From positions 146,927 through 206,926 of the forward strand of contig NW_019774637.1 in assembly GCF_001039355.2 (NCBI RefSeq): a stretch of 60,000 bases of DNA, in the 5' to 3' direction. How positions within the stretch are numbered: the stretch's first letter is position 1; every line of letters begins with the position of its first letter. Under the pieces are notes generated by a model that saw only the letters and a program-made list of their open reading frames with translations, was not told where the DNA came from and searched no databases. This DNA comes from Lingula anatina. Taxonomy: Eukaryota > Brachiopoda > Lingulata > Lingulida > Lingulidae. The position numbers and the translations under genes were made by a program. Of this stretch, positions 1-11,892 are shown piece after piece.

Positions 1-171
1 CAGTTTTGTCATGGAAAACATTTGATAATTTATAATACTTCTTTTAATTTAGCACATTATTGTGTTATTGAAATGAATCTGAAGTATTTTTTCCTAGAAC
101 TCCTACTATGTTTCTACTTCTCGTGGTCATGTCAGTTATCTATCACACAATCATTGTTGTATTTCTTGCAG

Positions 172-3100
172 ATGCTGGGATGCATTGGTAGAGAAATGTC
201 GCAGAAAGGTGGAATACAAGCCCAGGACGATATGGGTTGGAAAGAGAGCAAAGACAGACATAGGAGATGGGGTGGTCTACCCTCCAAATGTGATCAGAAA
301 TCAGAAATACAGTATTTTCTCTTTTATACCACTGGTATGTTTACTTGGGTGCTGAATTACATATAATCTTAACATATAAAATGATCTATTATTCAAACTT
401 AACATGAAACAAAAAAAAATACATTTATTTTATTTTTATTGTACAGTTGGAAATATGTACCTGGCTGTGTAATAACAACAATATATTTTTCATCATGAAG
501 TGGTCATCATCAAATAAGTGATTCACTGCTTAAAATGAGAATTGAAATATCAATCTGATTGGAATTAATTTCATATTTTCTGTAGGACATATTGATAATA
601 TTTTCATCTTGAAGGATAGAGCAAATTTTACATATGATTTCTATTTTTTCCAGGTGTTATTTGAACAGTTCAAGTTTTTCCTAAATCTCTATTTTCTTGT
701 CATGGCATGTTCTCAGTTCATCCCAGAAATCAGAATTGGTTATCTTTATACATATTGGGGCCCACTGGTAGGTAAACTCTGGCCCTCAATGCATTTTGAT
801 GAATGTTCTTAAATACATAAGCTGATTTTTTTCTATGTCATTTCTAAAATTAACAAAATTATATATTATTATTGAATATATCATCATAAGCTATTGACCA
901 TTTTTAGCAGAAATGACATAAATTGAACACATAAATAATAATTCTCAAAATTTAGTAAAATATGCATCTACCCTAAGTTAATGTATGTTAAATTACAAAT
1001 ATATTTTTCCAAAAATATAGTTATTAAAATTTGAACAATGTATTAAAATTTAAATGTAATAATTTCATGTTTATTTCTTTTTCTGCAGGGTTTTGTGATA
1101 TTTGTCACCATGGCACGTGAAGCTGTGGATGATTTCAGGAGGTTCAGACGAGACCAGGAAATGAACTCCCAAAAGTACCAAAGACTCACCCGCACTGGGA
1201 TTGAGAGTGCACCAAGCTCTGACATCAGAGTTGGGGACATTATCATAGTGGAAAAGGTAACAGAAAACTTGGCATCGGTTGGATATGCTAGTTATAATAA
1301 ACAATACCATCAGCTGTAATATATCTCAGTAAATAGTAATAAAGTTTATTCAGTCATTGTGTATGTAAATATGTCCATGTAATCTTTAAAAAACATTCCA
1401 TATTTTATCATATTTGATTCCGCCATGTTCTGAGCTAAGTGCCCAGGTCAATACTGCTATAATTATGTGAGTTTCTATATTTGTAGAACCAGCGTGTGCC
1501 TGCTGACCTCATCCTGCTGAGGACGACAGAGAAAACAGGTGCTTGTTTTATCAGAACAGACCAGCTGGACGGGGAGACAGACTGGAAACTGAGGCTAGCC
1601 GTGCCTGGTACACAGAAACTCCCCAGTGATGAGGTGGGTGTATGTTACCATCTGATATCAGAGACCTCTAAAATAATAGTGATGAGGTGGGTGTATGTTA
1701 CCATCTGATATCAGGGACCTCTAAAATAATAGTGATGAGGTGGGTGTATGTTACCATCTGATATCAGAGACCTCTAAAATAATAGTGATGAAGTGGGTGT
1801 ATGTTATCATCTGATATCAGAGACCTCTAAAATAGTGATGAGCTGGGGGCTGCCAATGTTTTAACACATATTTCATGGTACTATTACATGTTATCATTGG
1901 AACATAACAGAGAGTGGTAGAGAGGAAGTTTTATAGCCACGTATTACCTCAAAGTGATACACTAGGGCATGCCTTATATTAGCTTTCGATACACTGTATT
2001 AGTCAAAGATCATTTTGTTTTATTGTTGTTTGCCCTGCAGGATCTACATGAAATAACAGGTCAGGCCTATGCTGAGAAACCACAGAAAGATATCCATAGT
2101 TTTGTCGGAACCTTTCAGAGGGTAAGTGAAAAAAAATGACTTAAAAACCACAACCATTTACAGCAGTTATGTTATTAGTACGTTCCTTCTGGTAAATACA
2201 GAATTCTTGTGCAGAATGAGCATTCCAAAGCCCTGTTTGTTGTTGTTCAATAAAGTTGAGACTATTTGCCTAATTTAAAGAATATGTTTTTCAGAAGATC
2301 GTGCCTTCTCCACAACATTTGCAAATATTGTCTTATTCTTTATCAGAGTATTGTGCTGAACTATATATATATAAGCTCCAAATGTTATTGTACATGTATA
2401 TCAATACATCAGGTGACCAGCCCATCCAGGTCATTACCTAGTGAAAGAAAGGTCTCAGGTGAGGTCCCAACCTGGGTCTGTTGCTAATGTAAGTTCCAGT
2501 ATCAGAGTTACATACATTTTTCTCATTGTACACAGTTATGTGTATCTGTCTATAAGCTATGTATGTATTCTATCAGATGGATGATGGAGGGAAGTGTGAG
2601 GATCCCCTGTCCATAGAGAACACACTATGGGCTAACACTGTGGTGGCCTCAGGTACTGCCCTGGGACTGGTGGTCTACACGGGCTCTGAAACCAGGAGTG
2701 TCATGAATACATCAGCACCTAAGAGCAAGGTAAATAATGTGTGGTCTGTCATGAAAATGTCAGCTTCTGAATGAAAAGGTTACGTGTGGTGTGTCATGAA
2801 TAAATATGTCAACTCCTAAAAACAACATAAAGGTTATTCTTTATTGAGCACTAAAATGTGCACAAATTACCCTACATAATGTGTGGTATGTCATGAAAAG
2901 TCAGCTCTTAGAAGCAATGTTTTATATGTGGTTTGTCATGAATACCTCAGCTCCGAAAAGCAGTTAATGTAGCTTGTGGCCCCCATGACTATGTCCACTA
3001 CTAAAAGAAGGTAAAATGCGGTGTGTCTTGCATTATGAACTAATAACATTACCATGATAGATACACTGATGACCTCCCATATATTTCAGGTAGGACTGTT

Positions 3101-6100
3101 GGACCTGGAGGTGAATTACACTGACCAAAGTGTTGTTTCTCTCAGTACTGGTGCTCTCTATTGTAATATATATATATTTCAGGTAGGACTGTTGGACCTG
3201 GAGGTGAATACGCTGACTAAGGTGTTGTTTCTCTCTGTCCTGGTGCTCTCTATTGTCATGATGGTAATAAAGGTAGGTTGCTTGATGGTTGCTGACAAAT
3301 AATCAACTTATCTTGGCTTAGATAAGCAAGTAAAATTTATCTTATTTAACCTAAAAAGCTTTAACTTGAAGAAATATGAAAAGATGTAATTTCAGCTAAA
3401 TTACTGACAAAATTGTGATGGTACAGATATTTACATGCACAGCTTTGTCAATGATACAATTGATATGAGATTTTGTGGAGAAAAAGAAAAATGGTGCTAG
3501 AGTTCACTATTTTGAGGTATGACAAGTTTGTCATACTTCAAAGAATAAATTACATCTTTGAAATTTGTATAATTCCTATTGTAATGACATTAGAGTGCTT
3601 TAAGTACTGTTTTGTATTGAAAATGTATGATTCTCATTCCAGGGATTCCAAGGTCCATGGTACAGATATATGTTCAGATTTGTTCTTCTGTTCTCTTACA
3701 TCATCCCAATCAGGTGAGGCTAGTAGTGAAAAAAAAAACATTCATTTCATCTTTTCAGAAAATTGTAGAACTTTTAGATGTTATTTCATGTATGTAAAGA
3801 TGCTCTGTGTACAAAGATTGTCTATCACACCCTCATAATAATCAACAATGAAAGTGAATGGTTCATGACAGAATTTTCTTTTGACAGAGTATAATCAAAC
3901 AAATCATAATATTATATTTATGAAGCTGTCTTAGATATTGATAAGATTTATTTTACACTTACTGGTATATGTTATATCAAATTGCACCTTAGCCTTATAA
4001 TAATAAGGTTCTCTTGCATAATTTGACAACAGAGATTTGACTGTCTAAAAATGCACACAATGTGCGCTTAATATGCAATAATAATAACAAATGAAATGGA
4101 AGGTTAAATAATAATATTGCCCAATCTCTTCCCTCCCAGCTTGAGGGTCAACCTGGACATGGGCAAGGTAGCCTACTCTTGGTTCATACAGCGAGACAAA
4201 GACGTTCCCGGGACTGTGGTACGCAGCACAACTATACCAGAAGAACTAGGGAGGATCACTTATCTCTTGTCTGACAAGACTGGAACTCTCACACAGAATG
4301 AAATGGTGATTAAATTTTAATAATTAGAAGTCCTGTATAAGAAAGTGTTTGAAATTGATATGGACTTACATGCTTGGTCTGAAATTTCAGTAATATTTCA
4401 GTAAGTTTAGGGATTGTACAACTACAAATGGCCTTTGAGTCAGACTCTTTTTTTCATGTCAGTCTCTTGACATTTATATCACTAAGCACTGAAACAGAAG
4501 CCTGGGATACTGTAGACTGCCACAGGCATTTAGATACAGATATCTAAAATAAAGCAATGATTTTTGTTAGTTGACAAAGTAAACAAATCATGATGTTTAT
4601 TTCAGGTGTTCAAGAGGTTACATTTGGGCACAGTGTCTTTCAGTCCAGAGACCATGGATGAGGTGAGGAGTTTGACTTTAACAGTGAAACTATGTATTAA
4701 GATATTAGTTGCATTGTGTAATGATACTTAAGAATGTGCTTTTGTAGGAGTAATGACAATATTGTACATGTCATTCTAGTTAGTAAATAGAAATATGTCT
4801 CGTGTGAAACTCAACAGCCTAGCTTTAATGGGAACCCTTTGGTTATTATATGTTCATGTATGCAGATGCATTCATTAGTAGGGAATGTGTTTGAATTCAC
4901 TATCTTATTTACTATTTTATTTCTAGGTCATGGCACACCTAAAGACTGCCTTCTCTCAGCAAGCTCCTCTGACGTCAAAGTCCTCCACTCTTCCCAAAGT
5001 AAGACGCACAGTCGTAACGCGCGTGTACGAGGCCGTGAAAGCGCTGGCACTGTGTCATAACGTCACACCAGTCTATGAAGAGACGGACACAGAAAACCAA
5101 GACACAGAAGCAGACCAGCAGTCAACACAGAAAGCTGTGTACCAGGCCTCTAGTCCAGATGAGGTGATTTTTTACATTTTTTTTATTGGGAGTTGTTCTC
5201 TTTGTTGTCTTGCTATTGGGGGCAAGCAGGTTAGGTTCTTTCAGAAGTTGCCAAACCACCCACGAAGACATATTTGCTAGCATGGATTAGATGTGGAAAG
5301 GGTACAAAAGGATGGAGTAAGAGAAGGTCATGAAAGGATTCTGTGTGGGAAGGGTACAGGAAAGCGATTTGAGGCAATGGTGTGGAAGGACAAGATTAGG
5401 AAAGAGTTTATGAGTTTGAGGTGAGGAAAGCAGTCCTGTTGCCAGCAATTTCAAAGGGAAGGGAACCTTTTGTCTGAAAAATTGGACCTTTTACCATGAA
5501 ACGTTTATGTACCTATATCAAATGTTCTCCACAGTGGACCTTTTTAAGGCTAAAAAGAAGGGAGATAAGGGTTTGAATTGGTGAGGTGAGGAAAGATTAT
5601 GGGACAATAAGGATTCAAGAATTTTTTTTTATTTTGTTCATTGCAGGTAGCACTGGTCAGCTGGACAGAAAGTGTAGGGCTGGCGCTGGTCAAGCGTGAT
5701 CTGACCTCCATGCAGCTCAGTATCCCAAGTGGACGTCATGTGAGATATGAGATCCTCCAAATTTTCCCCTTCACATCTGAAACCAAGAGAATGGGCATCA
5801 TAGTCAGGGTGAGGATATAATAGATATATGTACAGTAGTCTATAGATATAATAATGGACTATAGATATCAAAGGAACAGTTGAAATCTAAGTGTGCCTCA
5901 TTGCAGTGCAAGACCTTTCAGAATTCCAAATTCTCATCTCATACATCTTAAAACTTTATACCATAATTGTTAGGTTAATCTGCATTGTAGCTAGAAAGAG
6001 ATATTATTTAATTATGATTAGCATGATCCTTCTTTTCTATTGCTTGATATAAATTTGAAAAAAAATACCTTAAGAATAAAATATATTTTGTAATACTCAG

Positions 6101-8970
6101 AGTAAAAATTAAAAAGATATTGATGTTGGTATTTCCAGGAGGAGGAGACAGGAGAGATCACCTTCTACATGAAGGGTGCTGATGTTGTCATGATCTCTAT
6201 TGTTCAGTATAATGACTGGCTGGAAGAAGAGGTGGGGAGATTTTCAAGATTCTCAGAAATGCAGTATGAAGCTTAAAAGTAATTTTGTGCAACAGTTTTG
6301 AGGAATTAAGGAAAACTGGCACAACTAACTGTCAATACACCAAAATAACCATGTCACATATTTTTTCAAGATTCTCAGAAATGTAATATGAAGCTTAAAA
6401 GTATTTTCATATAACAGTTTTTAGGAATGAATAAAAACTGGCACAACTAACTATCAAAATACCAAAATAACAATGGTACATATTTGTTCTCTTCTACCCC
6501 TTGGTTATATCATCATGGTCAGATATGAAAAAACTTTTCAGAATTAAACAAATCCATAGAGAACAGGCATAAATTGTACCAATATATATATCTCACTGTG
6601 TTTTCTGTCCTAATTCCAGTGTGGTAACATGGCCAGGGAGGGGTTGAGAACTCTGGTAGTTGTAATATGTATCTTACTGTGTTTTCTGTCCTAATTCCAG
6701 TGTGGTAACATGGCCAGGGAGGGGTTGAGAACTCTTGTGGTAGCAAAGAAGACACTGTCAGAGGACCAGTATAAGGATTTTGAAGTAAGATATTGAATGG
6801 AGTATTCCATGTTTGTTGGGATATCTTATTTCTTCACTCGGTTCTTTCTTTGATTGCTTTTAGTTTAGAGATGAACAGGCAAAACAGATTGAGAGAAAGA
6901 GAGAGAGAGAGAGTAAGGGGGTAAGAGAAGGTGAGTTAGCTTGTGTGAGTGTTTGTGTGTCTGAGATAGAGTTTTATGAGATAAAGAGATGGGGAGGAGA
7001 TGACTGGAGAGAGAGTTGACCATCATTTATCACATCCCTATTCATCTGTCTCCAGTCTAGATATCACCAGGCTAAGCTGAGTGTCCAGGACAGGGCGACC
7101 AAGGTGGCAGCAGTGGTGGAGAGTTTGGAGAGAGACCTGGAGCTGTTGTGTCTGACTGGAGTGGAGGACAAACTCCAGGATAATGTCAGACCCACTCTGG
7201 AACTGCTCAGGAATGCTGGGATCAGGGTGAGTGAGCTAGTGGAATGTATTAAACAAACTGTCCACAGTCCTTGGGGGGACTATGAAGAATAGTGGCTCTT
7301 GAGAGGAAGTGGGACCCCTACATGAAGTGGAGGATCCTGTTTCCTCTCACTGGGTTCTGTTCTTCATAGTCTCCAAGGGACCATTCACTATTTGTTTTAT
7401 TATACCAAATGGCCACCAGGGTATAATAAAAGACGGTTTTCAATTTTGCAATCTGTAGAGACCATTAAAATCTTATTAAATAATTGTACGTTAATTATTC
7501 AGTCTCCTAGAATATGATCCCTTTGATATCTCCCCCCAGATCTGGATGCTGACAGGGGACAAGCTAGAGACAGCCACGTGTATCGCCTCCAGCTCTCGCC
7601 TGGTGTCCAAGGTGCAGAGTATCTACGTGTTCAGGAATGTCTCTAGCAGGGAAGAGGCCCACCTGGAACTGAACACCTTCAGGAAGAAAAGTGACTCTGC
7701 TCTGGTTATAAAAGGGGACTCACTAGAGGTGGGTGGGGCATGTTAGATTGTCAATCAATAGAGGTGGCTGTGGCATATTACATTGTCAATCAATAGAGGT
7801 GGCTGTGGCATTATGTTACAATACCACTCATTTCAGGTGGGTGGAGCAGGTTGTCACTCACTTGGCTGCTTTCACTCAAAAGCATCTGATTTATGGCAGG
7901 CTGCCAACAAGATGATTTTCTTTAAATAATTATACTAACCTAAAATAACAAAAGTAAATTTCTGTAAGTTTTACCAATGCAGTTGACAGTTTAATGTCAA
8001 TTTGAAATGTCTCTTTTGTCATTGTTGAAAGTAACATGAACAAGGTCATTTGGAATCAGCAAGAAGTGCAGATCCTTACAGGCATAATGCAAAGCAGTAG
8101 TAATAATAAAATGTCTATTCCATTCAGATATGCCTCAAGTACTATGAGCATGAGTTTGTGGAGCTGGCGTGTCAGTGTCCTGCTGTTGTGGTATGCAGGT
8201 GCTCTCCAACACAGAAAGCAGAAATAGTCAAATTGCTCAGACTTCACACCAAGAAGAGGACATGTGCAATAGGTAGGATAACATTTGTTGTCAGTTCATT
8301 ATAGAATTTTTGTATTTTATGCTTTTCACCACTTTTTACAATGAAGGAAGGATAAGTGTAAAAGCTATCTGAAATGTTTTACCTGTTGAAAAGTGATGTT
8401 TAGTATTTTTATAACTCTTTCATATTGGTCTGCAGTTATCATAGTTCCCTCACTTTTAAATCAATATTTTCTGAATTTTGGTTTTATTTTCCTGTTTTAT
8501 TTTATTGTGGTTTATATTAAAAAGAAAGCTGTCCATGTTGTGATGTATGTTGCATTATCAGGTGATGGTGGCAATGATGTTAGTATGATACAGGCAGCAG
8601 ATGCTGGGATAGGAATTGTAGGAAAGGTAAGGCAGCATAGACTATATGTAGCCAATAGAAATATGGTAAAAACATCACACATTGCAGACACATACTAGTT
8701 ACACCATGTTAAACTACCTAGTTATACATCACTTGCATATACTGGTAAGACCAGTTTTAATTACCTCAGTACAAATTACCTTAGTACCAGTGTATAAAGC
8801 AAACATGTAAGCTCCACCCTATATTACATCATTTGAACTCTAGTCAAACTTAATATGTATATTACTAAATAATATCTTAATAGATTTTACTTTGCCTAGA
8901 TTTTAGGTGTAGAATGTTGAAATGAATCAGTAAGGCAGGGTGGATGTTACTGATAGATTTTCTCAGACAT

Positions 8971-9017
<47 letters not shown>

Positions 9018-11493
9018 TTTTTTAATTTTTTTATATAGGAGGGTAAGCAGGCGTCGCTAGCAGCTGACTTCTCTATTACACAGTTCAGTCATGTGGCCAG
9101 GTTATTGTTGGTGCACGGCAGAAACAGGTGATCATTTTATGTCATTATTACAGTGATACAGGGTACACAGTACCACATCTTTGTTAATTTTTCACCAATA
9201 AATATTTTCTGAAAGGAAATGTTTCATATCCCACGTCACTTTAAACGGTAGGCAATGTTATAGAAAGTGGCAATTACACATCATCATATTCATAATCCAA
9301 AACTTTATTAACTGCATGATGCAATTACTGTTTGAACTCTAAATATCCCTTTATCATAGAATCTTCAAACAGTTTTTTAGTCAGTGAATAAAACAATTCA
9401 TTATTCTTCTTACAATGTACCTGTAACATCTCTTCCAGCTACAAGAGATCAGCATCCCTGAGCCAGTTTGTCATCCACAGAGGTCTGATCATCTCCACCA
9501 TGCAGGCTATCTTCTCCTCAGTCTTCTACTTTGCCTCCATAGCTCTCTTCCCTGGCTTCCTCATGGTTGGGTAAGTTAATATGCTGCTCTCTCACCACCT
9601 GGTTTGCCACAAGTCTGTTACCAGGCCTGTAGCCAGCAATTTCAAGGGGAGTTTTTTTTTTTTTTTTTTTTTTTTTCTGAAAAAGTAGGCCTTTTTACCA
9701 TGAAACTATCTTTTTAGATCAAATTTTACCCTTTTTCTGGCAAAAAGAGCAGTTAATTCAAACTCTCCAAAAACTCCAACTATGCTACTCAATACACCAT
9801 GTGCCTGTTGTTCTCTTTGGTGCTGTATTAAGAGATACAAAACAACTTTTAGATTTAAAAGTTCAACATTTTCTAATGCCACTGTATTGATGTATTATTT
9901 CATCTATGCCACTATTATACCAGGTTAAAATACTCTACATTTCCTAGTATCCCTGTATTAATATGTCATTCCAGCTATGCCACTATCTACACCATGTACC
10001 CAGTATTCTCTCTGGTGTTAGATAAAGATGTATCTGCAGAGATAGCAATGACCTATCCTGAACTGTATAAAGACCTCACTAAGGTAAGGCTTGGAGTATG
10101 TTTATAATTATCATAATATGATAAACATATTCAAATGATCAATGCGAGGTAATATTTGCTTTGATTTTGTAAGTCGTGTTTCATGTGCATAAAGTCACAT
10201 TTTTGTCGTGTTTTTTCATCATTGTATAATTGCTTTGGATAAGGTACAATGTTTCACTGCTGTTTTTAATGGATTGTTCTTTGCTGTATATTATTATAGT
10301 TTAGATTTCTCATTTGGCCAAAATTATTCAGCTTTTTGGTGTAATAAAATTCATCCCATAATTAGCTCAGTAACTGGCACTTGAATATTAAGATGATTCT
10401 TGCCAGAAAGAAAAAAAATGAATTAGAGTAAAGATTTTGAGAAAAAAAAAGAAAAATTGAGCCTGATGCTGTTATTATTCCAGGGGAGGTCACTCTCTTT
10501 CAAAACCTTCTTCTTATGGGTGCTGATTAGTCTGTACCAAGGTAGGTGGTATTATACAGGCTCTACAGCAGTATTTGTGATGTCTGGTTTTATTTATCAG
10601 ATAGGACAATATTTGAAGATTGTGCTGTCCAGCTCAATTTATCAGTTTAAACTTCAAGATTCTGCTGTCTGATTCATTATATCAGTTTTAACAGTGTTTG
10701 AACATTAACAATTTGACTAAAAATGCAAGAGATAGCAGTGCATGTCCAAAAAGAAATGGGGAGCTAGAAATGGTAAAACAGTATCAACTCCCACCCCCAC
10801 ACCATTCCACCCCAACCCTCTCTGCTTAAACACTGGATCCGACACTGGCATTCAGTTCTGACAAATGTGAAACTCCTATATTGGTCATTGATGCAGAGGC
10901 TGACTTATTGACTTATAGGTTGAAAATACCAAAACAAAGTAATATCTTAAGTGTATGGTTTCAGTAAGTCTAACAAGTGCTTTATTTCCTATCCACTCAG
11001 GTGGTATAATCATGTATGGTGCATTCCTGTTATTTGATGAAGACTTTATCCATGTGGTCTCCATCACCTTCACATCACTCATCCTCACAGAATTACTGAT
11101 GGTTGCCTTGACGATACGGACCTGGCATTGGCTGATGGCAGTGGCGGAGATCTTCAGTTTTGGCATTTACGTTGCATCTCTGGTGGTGCTCAAGAATTTC
11201 TACTTTGGTAAGTTTTTTTCTTGGTCTTCTGTTGCTTAATACAATTTTTTCCAAAAATAAATAAATACAGATATTTATCCAACACAGTATTTACTGAAGC
11301 AAGCTGGCAAGAAAATGTAAAAGTTGTAACTGCATCATTATGAATATATATTTCACAGGACTTCATGAAGTAAAACTTAATTCTACATTATTTAAATCAA
11401 TTTGTTTGAGTCGATTATATACTAGCCTTTCTATATATTCATATTGTATTGTAAGGTCTACTGAAAATAATTGGATTGTAGACTCTAAATAAA

Positions 11494-11524
<31 letters not shown>

Positions 11525-11696
11525 GTTATTATTATTATTATTATTATTATTCTTTCCAGATGAAGACTTTCTGAAGAGCTGGGACTTTGTGTGGAAAGTT
11601 CTGGTGATCACCTCTGTCAGTTGTATTCCTCTCTACATCCTCAAATATCTCAGGCGAAAGTTTTCACCCCCAAGTTACTCTAAGCTTCAGCCATAA
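172..11696 (+). CDS. ATP9: Phospholipid-transporting P4-ATPase, ATP9A/ATP9B type (5' end missing)
   Basis: Class 2 P4-ATPase of the ATP9 group, a multipass enzyme of Golgi/endosomal membranes. Exons: 172-334, 654-767, 1089-1256, 1487-1633, 2041-2121, 2577-2729, 3183-3272, 3643-3713, 4140-4305, 4606-4662, 4927-5163, 5647-5808, 6139-6231, 6701-6784, 7056-7226, 7540-7728, 8128-8272, 8562-8626, 9039-9127, 9439-9570, 9975-10083, 10484-10541, 11001-11207, 11560-11696. All have GT-AG borders and join in frame to 1028 aa plus stop; human ATP9A is about 1047 aa, so only the start is missing. Visible motifs: [12 protein letters not shown] (actuator), [13 protein letters not shown] (TM4), [11 protein letters not shown] (phosphorylated Asp), [22 protein letters not shown] (hinge) and a C-terminal membrane region ending [14 protein letters not shown]9 members differ from other P4-ATPases in not needing a CDC50 partner (family knowledge). 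Several exon borders are tandemly duplicated into introns. ATP9A and ATP9B cannot be told apart; this may be the single invertebrate orthologue. Confidence 0.95.
1628..1845 (+). repeat. Tandem repeat, 53-bp unit, anchored on ATP9 exon 4 donor
   Basis: Copies start at 1628, 1681, 1734 and 1787, with a shortened fifth start at 1837. The first copy contains the end of exon 4 (GATGAG) and its donor (GTGGGT). Copies 2 and 3 keep GATGAG|GTGGGT exactly, copy 4 has GATGAAGTGGGT, and the fifth reads GATGAGCTGGGG. Intron 4 therefore carries decoy donors. Use of the next donor would add 53 bp and break the frame. Confidence 0.95.
2698..3028 (+). repeat. Degenerate tandem repeat of ATP9 exon 6 tail and donor
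   Basis: The end of exon 6 (TCATGAATACATCAGCACCT through AAGAGCAAG|GTAAAT) recurs in diverged form starting near 2747, 2792, 2889, 2934 and 2986. Most spacings are about 45-50 bp; one is longer. Several copies keep TGTCATGAA, a TCAGCTC-like core and an AAGCA or AAGAAGG remnant. This is a decayed minisatellite seeded by an exon/intron border. Confidence 0.8.
3090..3182 (+). repeat. Upstream partial copy of ATP9 exon 7
   Basis: A 93-bp near copy of exon 7 lies directly before the functional exon (3183-3272), with its own TTTCAG acceptor. The reading frame stays open through the copy and into exon 7, so use of the upstream acceptor would insert 31 residues without a stop. The copy encodes VGLLDLEVN like the real exon but then diverges. 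It lacks the end of the membrane segment. Confidence 0.9.
5441..5560 (+). repeat. Dispersed repeat family A, copy in ATP9 intron 11
   Basis: The sequence GCCAGCAATTTCAAAGGG is followed by a purine stretch, a CTGAAAAA motif, and a run resembling GGACCTTTTTACCATGAAAC. The same order occurs at 9621-9740 and more loosely at 52871-53045. It is therefore an interspersed element of unknown class; its ends are not sharply definable here. Confidence 0.65.
6240..6482 (+). repeat. Two-copy direct repeat in ATP9 intron 13
   Basis: A 122-bp unit beginning TTTTCAAGATTCTCAGAAAT at 6241 recurs at 6363 with substitutions and small indels. It starts only about 9 bp past the exon 13 donor, but unlike the exon-edge repeats it does not include exon sequence. 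Confidence 0.85.
6587..6700 (+). repeat. Upstream partial copy of ATP9 exon 14 acceptor
   Basis: An 81-bp tandem duplication covers the intron 13 polypyrimidine tract, the TTCCAG acceptor and the first codons of exon 14. The decoy exon start is 6620 and the functional start is 6701. The decoy runs in frame through [14 protein letters not shown] and then meets a TAA just before the real acceptor, so its use would truncate the protein. The real exon must be selected over it. Confidence 0.9.
7267..7381. repeat. Foldback element in ATP9 intron 15
   Basis: Imperfect inverted arms: 7267-7295 (GTCCTTGGGGGGACTATGAA...) pairs with 7354-7381 (...TTCATAGTCTCCAAGGGAC). A short purine/pyrimidine loop lies between them. 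It resembles a small MITE; no target duplication was identified. Confidence 0.6.
7722..7860 (+). repeat. Tandem repeat anchored on ATP9 exon 16 donor
   Basis: The exon 16 end and donor (CTAGAG|GTGGGTGGGGCAT) is followed by copies at about 7755 and 7791 (CAATAGAGGTGGCTGTGGCAT) and a looser one at 7830 (TTTCAGGTGGGTGGAGCAG). Spacing is about 36-40 bp. The internal copies keep AGAG|GTGGCT, weaker but donor-like. Confidence 0.8.
8969..9020 (+). repeat. (TTTA)n microsatellite before ATP9 exon 19
   Basis: An uninterrupted TTTA repeat runs into the T-rich tract of the exon 19 acceptor (TTATATAG|GAG). Length variation here would alter the branch point-acceptor distance. Confidence 0.95.
9621..9740 (+). 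repeat. Dispersed repeat family A, copy in ATP9 intron 20
   Basis: It opens with TAGCCAGCAATTTCAAGGGG, contains a run of about 25 T (9652-9676), then CTGAAAAAGTAGGCCTTTTT and ACCATGAAAC. It matches the order seen at 5441-5560 and partly at 52871-53045. Confidence 0.65.
9768..9974 (+). repeat. Decayed copies of ATP9 exon 21 and its acceptor
   Basis: Around 9775-9830 the text TATGCTACT..ACACCATGTGCC and TTCTCTTTGGTG mirrors exon 21 (CTATGCCACT, ACACCATGTACCC, TTCTCTCTGGTG). A second relic at 9868-9932 matches the acceptor-side flank (CATTTTCTAATGCCACTGTA) plus CTATGCCACTATTATACCA. The functional exon starts at 9975. The relics are out of frame or contain stops and have no intact AG at the right place. 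Confidence 0.8.
11494..11551 (+). repeat. (TTA)n microsatellite before last ATP9 exon
   Basis: TTA/ATT triplet repeat with one GTT interruption, ending directly before the TCTTTCCAG acceptor of the last exon. Confidence 0.95.
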
Positions 11697-11703
11697 GAGA
11701 CTG

Positions 11704-11757
11704 CATCATCATCATCATCATCATCATCATCACCATCATCATTATTATCATCATCAC
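11704..11757 (+). repeat. (TCA)n microsatellite in ATP9 3' UTR
   Basis: CATCAT triplet array with CAC and ATT interruptions, starting 7 bp after the ATP9 stop codon (TAA at 11694-11696). Confidence 0.95.
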
Positions 11758-11886
11758 GAGGAGAGTAATTTTTCTAGGATATCTCTTCGTTTTCAGAAAA
11801 GATAATAATAATTGAATTGAATAACTGAATCCCAAGTCAATCCCTCCGTGTTTTCCAGATAACAGTACTGAAAGAGGAAGCAGGAA

Positions 11887-11892
11887 AATAAA
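11887..11892 (+). promoter_or_regulatory. Candidate ATP9 polyadenylation signal
   Basis: First AATAAA hexamer after the ATP9 stop, about 190 bp downstream. Another lies at 13084-13089, so the true 3' end could be further on. Only transcript data can choose. Confidence 0.4.

Noticed and set aside
1628-1845. Regular 53-bp repeats as a possible CRISPR array
   Set aside because: There are no unique spacers, the repeats are contiguous, the genome is an animal's, and the first unit includes an exon end. It is a minisatellite.
3473-3838. 121-aa plus-strand frame in ATP9
   Set aside because: Mostly intron in the wrong frame. Only 3643-3713 is an exon, read in another frame.
11363-11611. Minus-strand frame with a poly-Asn run
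   Set aside because: It is a shadow of the (TTA)n microsatellite and the antisense of the last ATP9 exon.
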